Assembly (NCBI GenBank): GCA_009711825.1
Contig: VEMY01000032.1
Span: 48,972 to 112,971, forward strand
Reading direction: 5' to 3'
DNA from: Bacillota bacterium
Lineage (GTDB): Bacteria; Bacillota; Proteinivoracia; UBA4975; VEMY01
Length of the DNA: 64,000 bases
Both the position numbers and the translations under genes were made by a program. The notes below the pieces were generated by a model. The model searched no databases and was not told the origin of the DNA. It worked only from the letters and a program-made list of their open reading frames with translations. This document shows positions 17,780 to 26,329 of the stretch, in pieces. Position 1 is the first letter of the stretch, and every line of letters starts with the position of its first letter.

Positions 17780-18211
17780 TTATGCCCCTTCACTTTCAAT
17801 AACCGATTTCAACTGGTTGAGTTGCAAATCCAGCCGCTTTTTAGTCCCGCTGCGCAAAACTGGCAGGCTCATCAACCAATAATTCCAGGAACGGAGCACG
17901 CTCTTGTCATTCTTACCCTCCAGCTCCAGCTCTACTTTCGTTATGGTTTCATCAACTTCTGTTACAGTGTACCGGGAGACTACGATATCGCTATTGTTTT
18001 CCGAACGGATGGCGATGGTTGTTTCCGGCACATAATCAATCACTTTTTGTACGACCTCAATCGGGTTTCCCACATAGCTTCTAGTCTTGTGCCGAATCTC
18101 GCGTCCAGGCAATTCATCAACTTTACACTTGAAGGCCTTGGCGAACTCGGCCTCAATTTGACGCCACACTGTGTGCACATTCCTGCTAATTAACTTTTCA
18201 CTCGAAACCAT
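17780..18211 (-). CDS. DUF3284-like protein of the PTS operon
   Basis: A 143-residue soluble protein starting at ATG 18211 behind AGGGTGA. It has a START/SRPBCC-like alternation (N-terminal helix, a run of beta strands such as TTIAIRSENNSDIVVSRYTV, then a long basic C-terminal helix). Its size, fold pattern and place between EIIC and a GH1 enzyme fit the DUF3284 proteins found in beta-glucoside PTS operons of Firmicutes, whose role is unknown. The assignment rests on pattern and context, not on an invariant motif. Confidence 0.5.
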   Translation of the reverse strand: MVSSEKLISRNVHTVWRQIEAEFAKAFKCKVDELPGREIRHKTRSYVGNPIEVVQKVIDYVPETTIAIRSENNSDIVVSRYTVTEVDETITKVELELEGKNDKSVLRSWNYWLMSLPVLRSGTKKRLDLQLNQLKSVIESEGA

Positions 18212-18279
18212 TGAATCACCCTTTGATTGTCAAAGAGTAGCCCCGGTTGCCCGGGACTACCCTTTGCTTTTGGTTGCCG

Positions 18280-19623
18280 TTAGCTGGCCAGTTTACGTGC
18301 TTCCTCTTCTACCTTCTGCTGGTGCTTATTTGCAACTACAACAAACGGGAGGTAGATGAAGAAAGCAAGCGCCAAGTTCACTACCGAAACCAATACCGCC
18401 CCCAAGGAACCGTTGGTCGCCAGATATGCATTCAAAATCGGCGGTGTGGTCCAGGGAACTGCGTTGACTAGCGGTCCGGCTATCCCCATAGTTGTGGCGA
18501 AATAAGCTACAACCGTCAGCACCGGCTGCACAAGGATAAACGGAATCAGGAAAATCGGGTTCAACACAATCGGAATCCCAAAGAGGATCGGTTCATTGAT
18601 CATAAAGATTCCAGGCGCGGTCCCCAACTTGGCAATTTCCTTATGCTCCTTGACCTTTGAGAACAACAGGAAGGCTGCAATCAGAGGCAATGTAGCGCCG
18701 GAACCACCCATGAACACATACGCATCCCAGGAGCCACGCACCCAGACTGCCAATTCGTTGGCGCCTGTGCCCACTTCAGTGATTCCCTGGCCAAAGAGCT
18801 GGATATTCTCTAGTCCCAAAGTGCCGTATACAGGGCTCATTACCGCTTCCAGCATATTGGCGCCATGGAGACCGAAGAACCAAAGCAGCGGAATCAGGAA
18901 GGAAATCAGCACAATCGACCCAATATGCTGCCCCAGAGTCATCAGGGCCTCGGAGATATTGGTCTCAAACCAGGTGAAAATGCTCATTTCAGGAACTCTG
19001 CTGAAGAAATACGCGACGAGTGCAAAGACAAACACAGTGATAAAGCCCGGGATTACAGCCAAGAACCCGCGGGTTACTGCCGGCGGCACCTGCTCCGGCA
19101 TTCGAATAACCCAGCCCTTGCGAACGATGGCGAAGTAAATCTCCGGTGCAATCAGGCCGACAACAAGGGCGATAAAGATACCCTGCGCCCCCAGGAAGTT
19201 AGTTACCCAACCGGCAACATCCGGGTTATCCCGTACCAAAGCGCCCAACATGATAAACACAGCAACGTTAATCAGACCGACGGACAAAGCGTCCTTCTCT
19301 TCACTGACCCCACGGTTGTAACCCAGCGAGAAAGCAAGCGCCAACGCCAAAATCGCCAGGGTTCCACTTTCCATGAAACTGAACAATGGGGCAAGGTTGG
19401 CATTGGTCCACTGGATGAAGGCGTGCTCTTCACCAATGAACTCTGCAAGCAATGACCAGGGCACGAAGAATACATTATTTAAGAGTACGGCAAAAGCCCC
19501 AACCATAATCAGTGGCATCAGTCCGGCAAACGCGTCACGGATCGCTACGAGATGTTTCTGACCGCCAATTTTAGCTGCGATAGGAACGAACCGGGTCTCC
19601 AGAAACTGAATAAAACCTGACAT
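18280..19623 (-). CDS. PTS lactose/cellobiose-family EIIC permease
   Basis: A 447-residue integral membrane protein with about ten hydrophobic segments. It starts FIQFLETRFVPIAAKIGGQKHL, typical of the CelB/ChbC EIIC family, and ends with a short basic cytoplasmic tail. The conserved loop with WFFGLHGAN and the later motif INEPILFGIPIVLNP are seen; in this family the latter holds the Glu and His/Asn residues at the sugar site. It carries the disaccharide across the membrane while EIIB phosphorylates it. It is followed by the DUF3284-like gene. Confidence 0.93.
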   Translation of the reverse strand: MSGFIQFLETRFVPIAAKIGGQKHLVAIRDAFAGLMPLIMVGAFAVLLNNVFFVPWSLLAEFIGEEHAFIQWTNANLAPLFSFMESGTLAILALALAFSLGYNRGVSEEKDALSVGLINVAVFIMLGALVRDNPDVAGWVTNFLGAQGIFIALVVGLIAPEIYFAIVRKGWVIRMPEQVPPAVTRGFLAVIPGFITVFVFALVAYFFSRVPEMSIFTWFETNISEALMTLGQHIGSIVLISFLIPLLWFFGLHGANMLEAVMSPVYGTLGLENIQLFGQGITEVGTGANELAVWVRGSWDAYVFMGGSGATLPLIAAFLLFSKVKEHKEIAKLGTAPGIFMINEPILFGIPIVLNPIFLIPFILVQPVLTVVAYFATTMGIAGPLVNAVPWTTPPILNAYLATNGSLGAVLVSVVNLALAFFIYLPFVVVANKHQQKVEEEARKLAS

Positions 19624-19643
19624 TCTCTCTCCCCCTTAGGGTA

Positions 19644-19666
19644 TTGAAATTGGTATATATAGAAAC
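19644..19666 (-). promoter_or_regulatory. TTGGTATATATAG element between EIIB and EIIC
   Basis: ATTGAAATTGGTATATATAG in the 87-bp EIIB-EIIC gap shares the TTGGTAT core and AT-rich right half with the elements at 14967 and 20067. It may be a third operator half-site or an internal regulatory point. The match is short. Confidence 0.3.
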
Positions 19667-19710
19667 TCTCCCCACAGTTGGATGCCAACAACCAGGTTTG
19701 AGTTTTAACC

Positions 19711-20010
19711 CTATTCGATTCCCAACTCCTTTATTGCAGCACTTAACACAGCGGCGCCATCCATACGGCCATAAGACCGCATGTCAATAACCTGCACCGG
19801 CACACTGGCTGCTTTGCTAAACTCATCCTTCATAAACCGTACCTGGGGACCCAAAAGAATGATGTCTGCCTTGTCCAGCTGTTTTTTGGCTTCATTGGCG
19901 GCATGAGCTAGAATTTCAATTTCAATCCCCCTCGCCTTAGCAGCCTGCTCCATTTTTGTAACCAACAAACTGGTGGACATCCCTGCAGAACAAACCAACA
20001 GAATCTTCAT
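19711..20010 (-). CDS. PTS lactose/cellobiose-family EIIB component
   Basis: Ninety-nine residues, the full length of a stand-alone EIIB. MKILLVCSAGMSTSLLV contains the phosphorylated Cys7 in the P-loop-like CSAGMSTS motif. LLGPQVRFM and VPVQVIDMRSYG are family-typical. It receives phosphate from EIIA-His and transfers it to the incoming disaccharide on EIIC. First gene of the minus-strand operon, divergent from the GH4 gene across a 222-bp AT-rich control region. Confidence 0.95.
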   Translation of the reverse strand: MKILLVCSAGMSTSLLVTKMEQAAKARGIEIEILAHAANEAKKQLDKADIILLGPQVRFMKDEFSKAASVPVQVIDMRSYGRMDGAAVLSAAIKELGIE

Positions 20011-20066
20011 GTTTCCCCCTCCCTTTCTTCCAGCTTACCATAATTTCGGATGCCAGAAGACTATGT

Positions 20067-20098
20067 AAAAATTCATTGGTATCTCTTGTATTTATGAT
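20067..20098. promoter_or_regulatory. Candidate GntR operator in the divergent EIIB-GH4 control region
   Basis: ATTCATTGGTATCTCTTG within this 32-bp block matches the element upstream of the gntR gene (27 of 32 identical). It lies 57 nt before the EIIB start on one side and about 135 nt before the GH4 start on the other, so it could control both directions. The rest of 20011-20232 is very AT-rich and holds several possible -10 sequences that I cannot rank. Confidence 0.55.
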
Positions 20099-20232
20099 TA
20101 TATATTGTTAATATAAATCTGTAAAGAGTTTTTTAGCTAATAACACAAATTAGTGCCCATATCTTATTTTCTTACTAATAAATATGCGCAACTTCACTTT
20201 TTAATCATATCTATAAACTGGGAGGGGCATAA

Positions 20233-21588
20233 ATGAAAAAATCATGTAAAGTGGTTGCAATTGGCGGCGGTTCCAGTTATACACCAGAGCTGATAGAGGG
20301 GCTCATCAACCGACATCATGAGTTGCCGGTCGCAGAACTCTGGCTCGTGGACGTGGAGGCGGGTAAAAACAAATTGGCAAAAATAACCGCCCTTGCCAGA
20401 CGAATGATTGCCAAAGCGGGTCTAGACATCACCGTCCACTCTTCCTTCGACCGGGAGCTGGCACTGGCCGGTGCAGATTTCGTCCTCACCCAGTTCCGGG
20501 TTGGTCAACTTGAAGCACGTATCCTCGATGAATCAATTCCTGCAAAGTATGGCCTCCTCGGCCAGGAAACCAACGGCGCCGGCGGACTGTTCAAAGGCCT
20601 GCGAACAATCCCCATAATCTTTGATATCATCAACGATTGCCAACGTCTCTGTCCCGATGCCTGGATAATTTCCTTTACCAACCCCGCGGGCATGATTACC
20701 GAAGCGGTGTTCCGCCACACCCAGTGGAAGAAATTCATCGGCCTCTGCAATCTGCCGATAGGCATGGAGATGGCGGCAGCGCGCATGTTTGGTGTCGAAA
20801 AATCCCGGGTGCGAATGGACATAGCCGGCTTAAACCACATGGTCTTCGGCCTAGATGTCTACCTCGACGGCAAAAGCGTCCTCGAAGAAACCCTTGCGAA
20901 AATGGGCAAAGAAGCGGCGCAAATGAGCATGAACAATGTCACCGACCTGCCCTGGTCCCACTCCTTCCTAAAGGGTTTGGGCGCAATTCCCTGTGCGTAT
21001 CACCGCTATTATTGGCTCAAGCAGGGAATGCTCTCTGAGAACCTTAAGGATTACCAAGCAGGCGTTTCCCGGGGCCAACAGGTAAAAACCATGGAAGCGG
21101 AGTTATTCAGAAAATACGCCGACCCGAACCTAGCTGATAAGCCGGCTGAACTGGAACAACGAGGCGGCGCCTATTACAGCGACGCCGCCTGCGACTTGAT
21201 TACCTCAATCTACACCGACAAACAGGATATCCAGGTGGTCAACACCGTGAATAACGGCGCGATATCCTCGCTGCCCGATGATGTAGTTGTCGAAGTCTCC
21301 TCCCTTATTACCAAAGACGGACCCCGCCCCATAACCATGGGCAGCTTGCCCGTCGCCGGTCTGGGCCTGATCCAGCAAATGAAGGCATTCGAAATTCTCG
21401 CCTGTGAGGCTGCCATGTCCGGCAGTTATGAAACTGCACTGGTGGCCATGGTCACCAACCCTCTGGTCCAGGACGAAAGAATCGCCCGCCAGGTACTTGA
21501 TGAAATGCTCCTCGCCCATAAAGATTATCTGCCTCAGTTTCAGGAGGTAGTAAAGCATTTGGAGGCTTGTGATGCAACTGATAGTTAA
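20233..21588 (+). CDS. GH4 6-phospho-beta-glucosidase (ChbF/LicH/CelF type)
   Basis: A 451-residue GH4 hydrolase. VVAIGGGSSYTPELIEGL is the NAD-binding start of the family. LVDVEAG, QFRVGQLEARILDE, QETNGAGGLFKGLRTIP and ISFTNPAGMITEA follow. CNLPIGM carries the metal-ligand Cys, and the metal His appears in GLNHMVFGLD. These enzymes use NAD+ and Mn2+ in an oxidation-elimination mechanism and act on 6-phospho-disaccharides. AGGGGC lies before the ATG. The downstream deacetylase overlaps by 17 nt. That pairing recalls chbF-chbG of the E. coli chitobiose operon and argues that diacetylchitobiose may be one substrate. Confidence 0.93.
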   Translation: MKKSCKVVAIGGGSSYTPELIEGLINRHHELPVAELWLVDVEAGKNKLAKITALARRMIAKAGLDITVHSSFDRELALAGADFVLTQFRVGQLEARILDESIPAKYGLLGQETNGAGGLFKGLRTIPIIFDIINDCQRLCPDAWIISFTNPAGMITEAVFRHTQWKKFIGLCNLPIGMEMAAARMFGVEKSRVRMDIAGLNHMVFGLDVYLDGKSVLEETLAKMGKEAAQMSMNNVTDLPWSHSFLKGLGAIPCAYHRYYWLKQGMLSENLKDYQAGVSRGQQVKTMEAELFRKYADPNLADKPAELEQRGGAYYSDAACDLITSIYTDKQDIQVVNTVNNGAISSLPDDVVVEVSSLITKDGPRPITMGSLPVAGLGLIQQMKAFEILACEAAMSGSYETALVAMVTNPLVQDERIARQVLDEMLLAHKDYLPQFQEVVKHLEACDATDS

Positions 21589-22348
21589 CGCCGATGATTT
21601 CGGTTACTCCCCAGGACAGAACTTTGGCATCATCGATGCATTTGAAAACGGCATCGTTCGCTCCACCACTCTGCTGGCCAATGCACCAGCCGCACTCCAG
21701 GCCCTGGAGCTTGCGAAACCGCGCCCTGAGTTAGGCATCGGCATTCACCTGGTCATCGACATGGGCAAACCCCTGTCGCCGCCCAACACGGTTCCGTCGT
21801 TAATCAACAAAGACGGCTCCTTTCGAAAGCCGCCTTTTAACACAACCTTAGATTTTGACATCAAAGAAGTGGAACGGGAATGGCGGGCGCAAATCATGTT
21901 CCTAATCGACCGCGGGTTCACACCGACCCACCTGGACGGCCACCACCATTTCCACTACCACCCCCAACTGTTGCCGATAAGCTGCAAGCTGGCCAGGGAA
22001 TTCCAACTCCCGATTCGCAGTGTGCCGCCCCAGTATGACCGGGGGCCCTACACAGAAGTCTATTCGGCAGAACTACCCACGGTAAAGCATCCAGATTACT
22101 GCCTTACCGACTTTTACGACACCGGTGTCAGCGAGGAGTATTTCCTCAACTTCTTCACCAACTATCCTCAGCTCAAGGACAAAACCGTGGAGATTATGAG
22201 CCACGCTGCCTGGCTGGATGATGTAATCCTCACTGGTAGCAGCTACAACCTGCCCCGGGTGAAGGAACTGCAGGTCCTAAAATCTCCGGCAGTCCGGGAG
22301 TGGGTTCAACAAAACCAGGTCGAGCTGATTAACTTCAGCCATCTGTAA
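21572..22348 (+). CDS. ChbG/YdjC-family carbohydrate deacetylase
   Basis: A 258-residue protein of the YdjC/ChbG family. LIVNADDFGYSPGQNFGI holds the metal-binding Asp pair. THLDGHHHFHYHP supplies the His cluster, and EIMSHAAW is the conserved C-terminal segment. ChbG removes an acetyl group from chitobiose-6-phosphate or chitooligosaccharides so that ChbF can cleave the product. The start is ATG 21572 with GGAGG 6 nt upstream. The reading frame begins inside the end of the GH4 gene, and a strong terminator follows. Substrate is inferred from family and neighbourhood. Confidence 0.88.
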   Translation: MQLIVNADDFGYSPGQNFGIIDAFENGIVRSTTLLANAPAALQALELAKPRPELGIGIHLVIDMGKPLSPPNTVPSLINKDGSFRKPPFNTTLDFDIKEVEREWRAQIMFLIDRGFTPTHLDGHHHFHYHPQLLPISCKLAREFQLPIRSVPPQYDRGPYTEVYSAELPTVKHPDYCLTDFYDTGVSEEYFLNFFTNYPQLKDKTVEIMSHAAWLDDVILTGSSYNLPRVKELQVLKSPAVREWVQQNQVELINFSHL

Positions 22349-22360
22349 TACCAATGCCTA

Positions 22361-22399
22361 AGGGCAGAGAGCCGGGATTCCCGGCTCTCTGCCCTTTTT
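22361..22399 (+). terminator. Strong terminator after the GH4-deacetylase operon
   Basis: A perfect 16-bp GC-rich stem, AGGGCAGAGAGCCGGG / CCCGGCTCTCTGCCCT, with a 3-nt loop and a T5 tail, 12 nt after the deacetylase stop. Confidence 0.93.
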
Positions 22400-22968
22400 C
22401 ACACGCTTTTCTCCACCTTCTCAATAACCGGCGCCAAGTATGGACTAAGACTCCGGTAGACCAAAAACGCTAGCACTGCCCCCAGGGTATTGAGAATGAT
22501 ATCGTCGACATTAAAACCCCGGGGCCGGGTGAGGCCAGTATAAGTTGTAATCATTTGTCCCACCTCGATAAAGAACGAAACCAGTCCAGCAGTGAGCGCG
22601 ACACGGCCTACACTCTTAACTTTAAACAACAGAGGCAGATAAACACCTAAGGGCATCAACATCAACAGATTGAGGAAATTCAGACGGGCGGTGCTGGAGC
22701 CAAACCAAACGAACCCACGGCTGGCCACACCCTGGACCATTTCCCGGACAATATCCAGAGGCACCAGTTGAACTGGCGGCGCCCAAGGGAACGGCCGCGG
22801 CGGTATGTTGATCCCGCCTGTCGTCACATGCAAAACCATAATCCCGTAAAACGCTAGGCTGTAAAATATCAAGCGCCAGAGCAAATTCCGCGTCCGGTGG
22901 CGAATAAAGTCGATTATGATGTAGATAAACAGAAGCAACAATCCGGGTAGAATTACATAAATCGTCAC
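22399..22968 (-). CDS. VanZ-like membrane protein
   Basis: A 189-residue protein with about five hydrophobic helices. Family traits are the segment NLLMLMPLGVYLPLLF and the C-terminal FFIEVGQMITTYTGLTRPRGFNVDDIILNTLGAVLAF region (shown here as motif order: EVGQ, TGLTRPRGFNVDDIILN, LGA). VanZ proteins are cell-envelope proteins; one gives low-level teicoplanin resistance, but most have unknown roles. It overlaps the upstream FtsW-like remnant by 4 nt and is the last gene of a padR-led operon. Confidence 0.85.
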   Translation of the reverse strand: MTIYVILPGLLLLFIYIIIDFIRHRTRNLLWRLIFYSLAFYGIMVLHVTTGGINIPPRPFPWAPPVQLVPLDIVREMVQGVASRGFVWFGSSTARLNFLNLLMLMPLGVYLPLLFKVKSVGRVALTAGLVSFFIEVGQMITTYTGLTRPRGFNVDDIILNTLGAVLAFLVYRSLSPYLAPVIEKVEKSV

Positions 22969-23902
22969 CGACTAACCTCTCCCTGAATACTCAGTTTCCG
23001 GCGCCGGTAGACACTCATCACCAAGCCAACCATGGCCATGTTCAAGATAAACCCTACTCCGCCAAACCCGATGAATGGCAGGCTAAATGCGATAAGTGAT
23101 ACAAAGCCTGAAATCTCCAGGATGTTTAGTGCAAGTTGAACTGCAAAAATGGTGGCGATGCTTGCCACAACAAACTGACCGTATTGATCCCGGGTCCGGA
23201 ACCCGATTGTCGCCGTGCGGAAAATAAACAAACCTATTACCACGAGTAAGGCAATCCCCGCCAGCCACCCGAAGGTATAGATGATATTGGTCAAAACAGT
23301 CTCTTCAAAAACCGGTGCCATCCATTGCTCTCGCCCCAGGCCCTGGCCAAAAAGTCCAGCCTGCTCACGCATTGACTCCAGCTGCAATGGCAACCATCCG
23401 TAACCTAGCGAGTCTCGGGTCGGCTCAATTAATGTCCGTAGTCGATTCAATCGATACGCTGAAGCAAACATACTGAATACCGCGAAGCCAATCCCCAGGC
23501 TAGCGGACAAAATTAAATGCCACAGTTTCGCTCCGGAAATACAACCGCCAAAGCAAGACCGATACAAATAAACAGCCAGTTAGTCATTCCCAAGTCCCAC
23601 ACTTGAGCAATCAAAAACCCGAAACCTGCCAACATAATCGTAAGCCCGACAAGCAGCCAGTCCGGCTTGGGCCGATGCACCTTATTCAAATCTGCGCCAA
23701 CAACTGCCGCATCGCCCATCCGCTCCAGCGCCTTGACAATCGCAGTATCAGTTTCCAGCCCCTGCTCCACATATTCCTGAGCGGTTTCCTCCACGTGTGT
23801 AGCCAACTCCCTGGCCACTTCCCCGTGCACTTCCTGCCAGCGAATCTGCTCGCAGACAGCCTGCACATAGGCCCGGAACTGACTGTTTTGCATTAATTCC
23901 AT
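22965..23902 (-). pseudogene. Decayed FtsW/RodA-like protein with N-terminal permease-prefix domain
   Basis: Two overlapping frames carry parts of one protein type. The first (from ATG 23902, overlapping padR) gives a helical prefix domain with ELATHVEETAQEYVEQG and KALERMGDAAVVG, followed by two hydrophobic helices, and stops at 23513. The second (to 22965) gives a C-terminal SEDS-like region: GLFGQGLG, a run of helices, LALNILEISG and LPFIGFGGVGFILNM, which is close to the FtsW signature around the last loops. The frame changes near 23550, and the central part of a normal protein of about 400 residues is absent. Deletion plus frameshift is the simplest reading. A small intact protein made from the second frame cannot be excluded. 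Confidence 0.65.
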
Positions 23903-24243
23903 ATCAGCTTACCCCCCAATACCCTATCTACCGCTGTCTTAAACATCACCCATTCTTCCTTCTTCGCCTGGGCCTGGGCCCGCCCCTTGGCAGTAATCCG
24001 ATAATACTTGCGCTTGCGAGTCCCTGCTGCCTGCTCCCAGTACGCTTCCACCAAACCGTCTGCCTCCAGGGCATGGAGGATTGGATACAGCGTCCCCTCC
24101 TTGAAGCTGAATGTCCCGGCCGACTTCTCCTCAATCGCCTTAATCATCTCGTAGCCATACATTGATTTTGATTCCAGCAAACTCAAGATCAGAATCACCG
24201 TACTGCCCTTGACAAGCTCCTTGCTGACCTTCAATTTCCCCAC
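23893..24243 (-). CDS. PadR-family transcription regulator
   Basis: A 116-residue winged-helix protein. ILSLLESKSMYGYEMIKAIEEKS, then FKEGTLYPILHALEADGLV and RKRKYYRITAKGRAQ, are the classic PadR HTH and wing. The C-terminal helix is short. It starts 15 nt downstream of a perfect inverted repeat that is its likely operator, and its stop overlaps the FtsW-like frame. PadR proteins usually repress their own operon and neighbouring membrane-protein genes in response to cell-envelope or small-molecule stress. Confidence 0.93.
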   Translation of the reverse strand: MGKLKVSKELVKGSTVILILSLLESKSMYGYEMIKAIEEKSAGTFSFKEGTLYPILHALEADGLVEAYWEQAAGTRKRKYYRITAKGRAQAQAKKEEWVMFKTAVDRVLGGKLIWN

Positions 24244-24257
24244 CTCACTCTCGGACT

Positions 24258-24284
24258 CCTATACATCGTATATCTATGTATAGG
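24258..24284. promoter_or_regulatory. PadR operator: perfect 9-9-9 inverted repeat
   Basis: CCTATACAT, nine spacer bases, ATGTATAGG. The core ATAC-AT/AT-GTAT form is what PadR-family repressors typically bind. It lies immediately upstream of padR and within the control region facing the plus-strand S41 remnant, so it could act on both. Confidence 0.75.
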
Positions 24285-24395
24285 ATATATAGCAATCCCT
24301 GATTTGTCAAGTATTTATAACAATACTGTGACATCTCTTACCATTTACTGCTATCAGTTTATAATTTTAAGCAAATAAGCTCATAGGAGGCCACG

Positions 24396-25635
24396 ATGAG
24401 AAAACGACTGCTTATTATCTGCATTACCTTTACAATTTTGCTTACCGCTTGCAGCCCCGATCCGAATAAAATTGAGCGTGCAAGAGATGCGCGAAGACCT
24501 GGAAGAATTTCTTCATTATTACCAACTGATTCACCCAGCATACCGCACAGACCCGGAGCTGGCAGCAGCTTTCGAGGCAACATATGACGAGATTTTTGAA
24601 AGTATCGACAAACCTTTAGCTAAGACAGAATTTATGCTCGAGCTAATGAGGATTGTTAAACCCCTTGATGACGGCCACGCCTTAATCTACTATCGGGGCG
24701 AGGTGGAATCCCTGCCAATCCGGTTCGCTTGGCTGGAAGAAGGTCCAGTAGTTACCATAAGCCAGAGCGACAAAATCGAAAGAGGGGACCAAATTATCAG
24801 CATCAATGATAAGGATGCAGCGGATATCCTCGCTGAGCTCCATGAAATTATCTCAACAGAGAATATCTACTGGGTACGGCACAGGGGCGCTGGGTTATTA
24901 ACCCATGACTATACCCTACGGGCTGGGTTTACTCAACAGTGACAGAACTGTAACAATGAATGTAAAAAACAAAGCCGACGAAGTAAACGAAGTTACAGTC
25001 CAACTCATCGCTGAACAGGTCCTGCCTGACTACGAGCTGGTGGAAACGGAGTTCTATCCCGAGCAAGACACAGCCCTATTCCGGCTAAACCGGTGTACCA
25101 ATAATCCAGAATACCGGGAAGCGCTCGCCTCCTTCTTTCAGCAGGTAGATGAACAAGATATTCCCACTGTAGTCCTCGATTTAAGGAACAATATTGGCGG
25201 TGATTCAAGGGTTATCGAAGAATTTACCTAAACGTTGAAAACTACGCCGATTTTTACGAAGTCGTCAATATCCCGATTAATCGTGGCAATCAGCAACAAG
25301 CGGAGCATGTCTTTGACGGCGATTTGTACATTGCCACTTCAAACACCACCTTCAGTTCCGGCAAGCTCATGGCGGCTGTCCTTAAATTCAATGATCTAGG
25401 CCAAACCATCGGCGACCCCACAGGCAACGCCACTTCCGCATTCGGCCATTGCGAATGGCTGGAACTCCCCAACAGTGGGTTGACCTATGGGGTATCGATA
25501 AGAAAATGGATAATGCCCAACACCGAAGATAATTATCAAGAAGCAGTGATGCCAGATATCCCTGTTCCTTTGACTCGCGATGACATTATCAATAATCAAG
25601 ATCCTGTATTGAATTGGATATTTGACAATCACTGA
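24396..25635 (+). pseudogene. S41-family peptidase lipoprotein, broken by three frameshifts
   Basis: An AGGAGG site and ATG at 24396 begin a lipoprotein signal (IICITFTILLTACS). Coding then jumps frame near 24468 (to VQEMREDLEEFLHYYQL onward), near 24925 (to LLNSDRTVTMNV onward) and near 25225 (to YLNVENYADFYEV onward). Joined, the pieces form a protein of about 410 residues with a PDZ-like middle (GDQIISINDKDA), the conserved VVLDLRNNIGGDS and a TTFSSGKL segment where S41 enzymes hold the catalytic Ser. Such enzymes cut exported proteins from the C-terminus. As written the gene cannot make a full protein. A terminator follows. Confidence 0.75.
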
Positions 25636-25640
25636 CATCA

Positions 25641-25671
25641 AAAAACCGCCCCGAAAGGCGGTTTTTTATTA
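25641..25671. terminator. Bidirectional terminator
   Basis: AAAAACCGCC / GGCGGTTTTT with a 6-nt loop gives A and T tracts on both sides. It lies between the convergent S41 remnant and ferredoxin gene and serves both. Confidence 0.9.
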
Positions 25672-26190
25672 GCGACCAATCATCGTAATCGATTCCTGGG
25701 GGCAGACATCCACGCACACCCCGCAGCCATAACATAACTCCCGTTTGACAACCAACTCGCCATTTTCAATCACCCGGGCACCGAAAGCACAGATGTCGAT
25801 ACAATTGCTGCAATGGGTGCATGTTTCAAAATCCGTCTCCTCGATCATTTCACCCTTCTCGCAATCAGAATCATGGTTAACAAAATAATGACAGCAGCAC
25901 GAACAACAGAGACAAATTCCCTCAACAGTCTCTCCGGCCTTATCCCGATAGGGCCTCGGTACCAGAAAGTTATCACGGGCCTCAGAGATGATTGCCTCAA
26001 GCTCTTCCCGGGTTATTTCCCTGTGCTCACTGCCGCCAGAGGTTGCATCTGGGAAAAAACCGATACATACGTCCATCCTGGACTGATTGCATTTCCCCGC
26101 ACTTTCCCGGCAACCACAGTTTGATACCCAAAACCGCTCCAGATTCCCAATCAGATCCCTAACTTCATTGTAAGTACACACAAAATGCAT
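25669..26190 (-). CDS. 4Fe-4S ferredoxin-like protein with extra cysteine-rich region
   Basis: A 173-residue soluble protein. The C-terminal third has two 4Fe-4S motifs, CTHCSNCIDIC and CYGCGVCVDVC, each followed by a later Cys-Pro or Cys-Ala. The N-terminal part has CGCR and a further cluster ICLCCSCCCHYF around residues 92-103, so more metal or redox sites are possible. In known proteins such N-terminal regions occur in electron-transfer subunits of unknown partners. It is monocistronic, so no partner enzyme can be named. Confidence 0.8.
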   Translation of the reverse strand: MHFVCTYNEVRDLIGNLERFWVSNCGCRESAGKCNQSRMDVCIGFFPDATSGGSEHREITREELEAIISEARDNFLVPRPYRDKAGETVEGICLCCSCCCHYFVNHDSDCEKGEMIEETDFETCTHCSNCIDICAFGARVIENGELVVKRELCYGCGVCVDVCPQESITMIGR

Positions 26191-26329
26191 ATTAGTGCCT
26201 CCCTAAACATGATGCCGTTGAGAGCGTTCGACACCAAACCGAAAATAACCTGCAAACAGGCAAAATTCTTGGCAGATTATCCGGGTCGAGGGGCAGATAA
26301 TCAGAGCATTACAGGTAATCAAGGTACCA

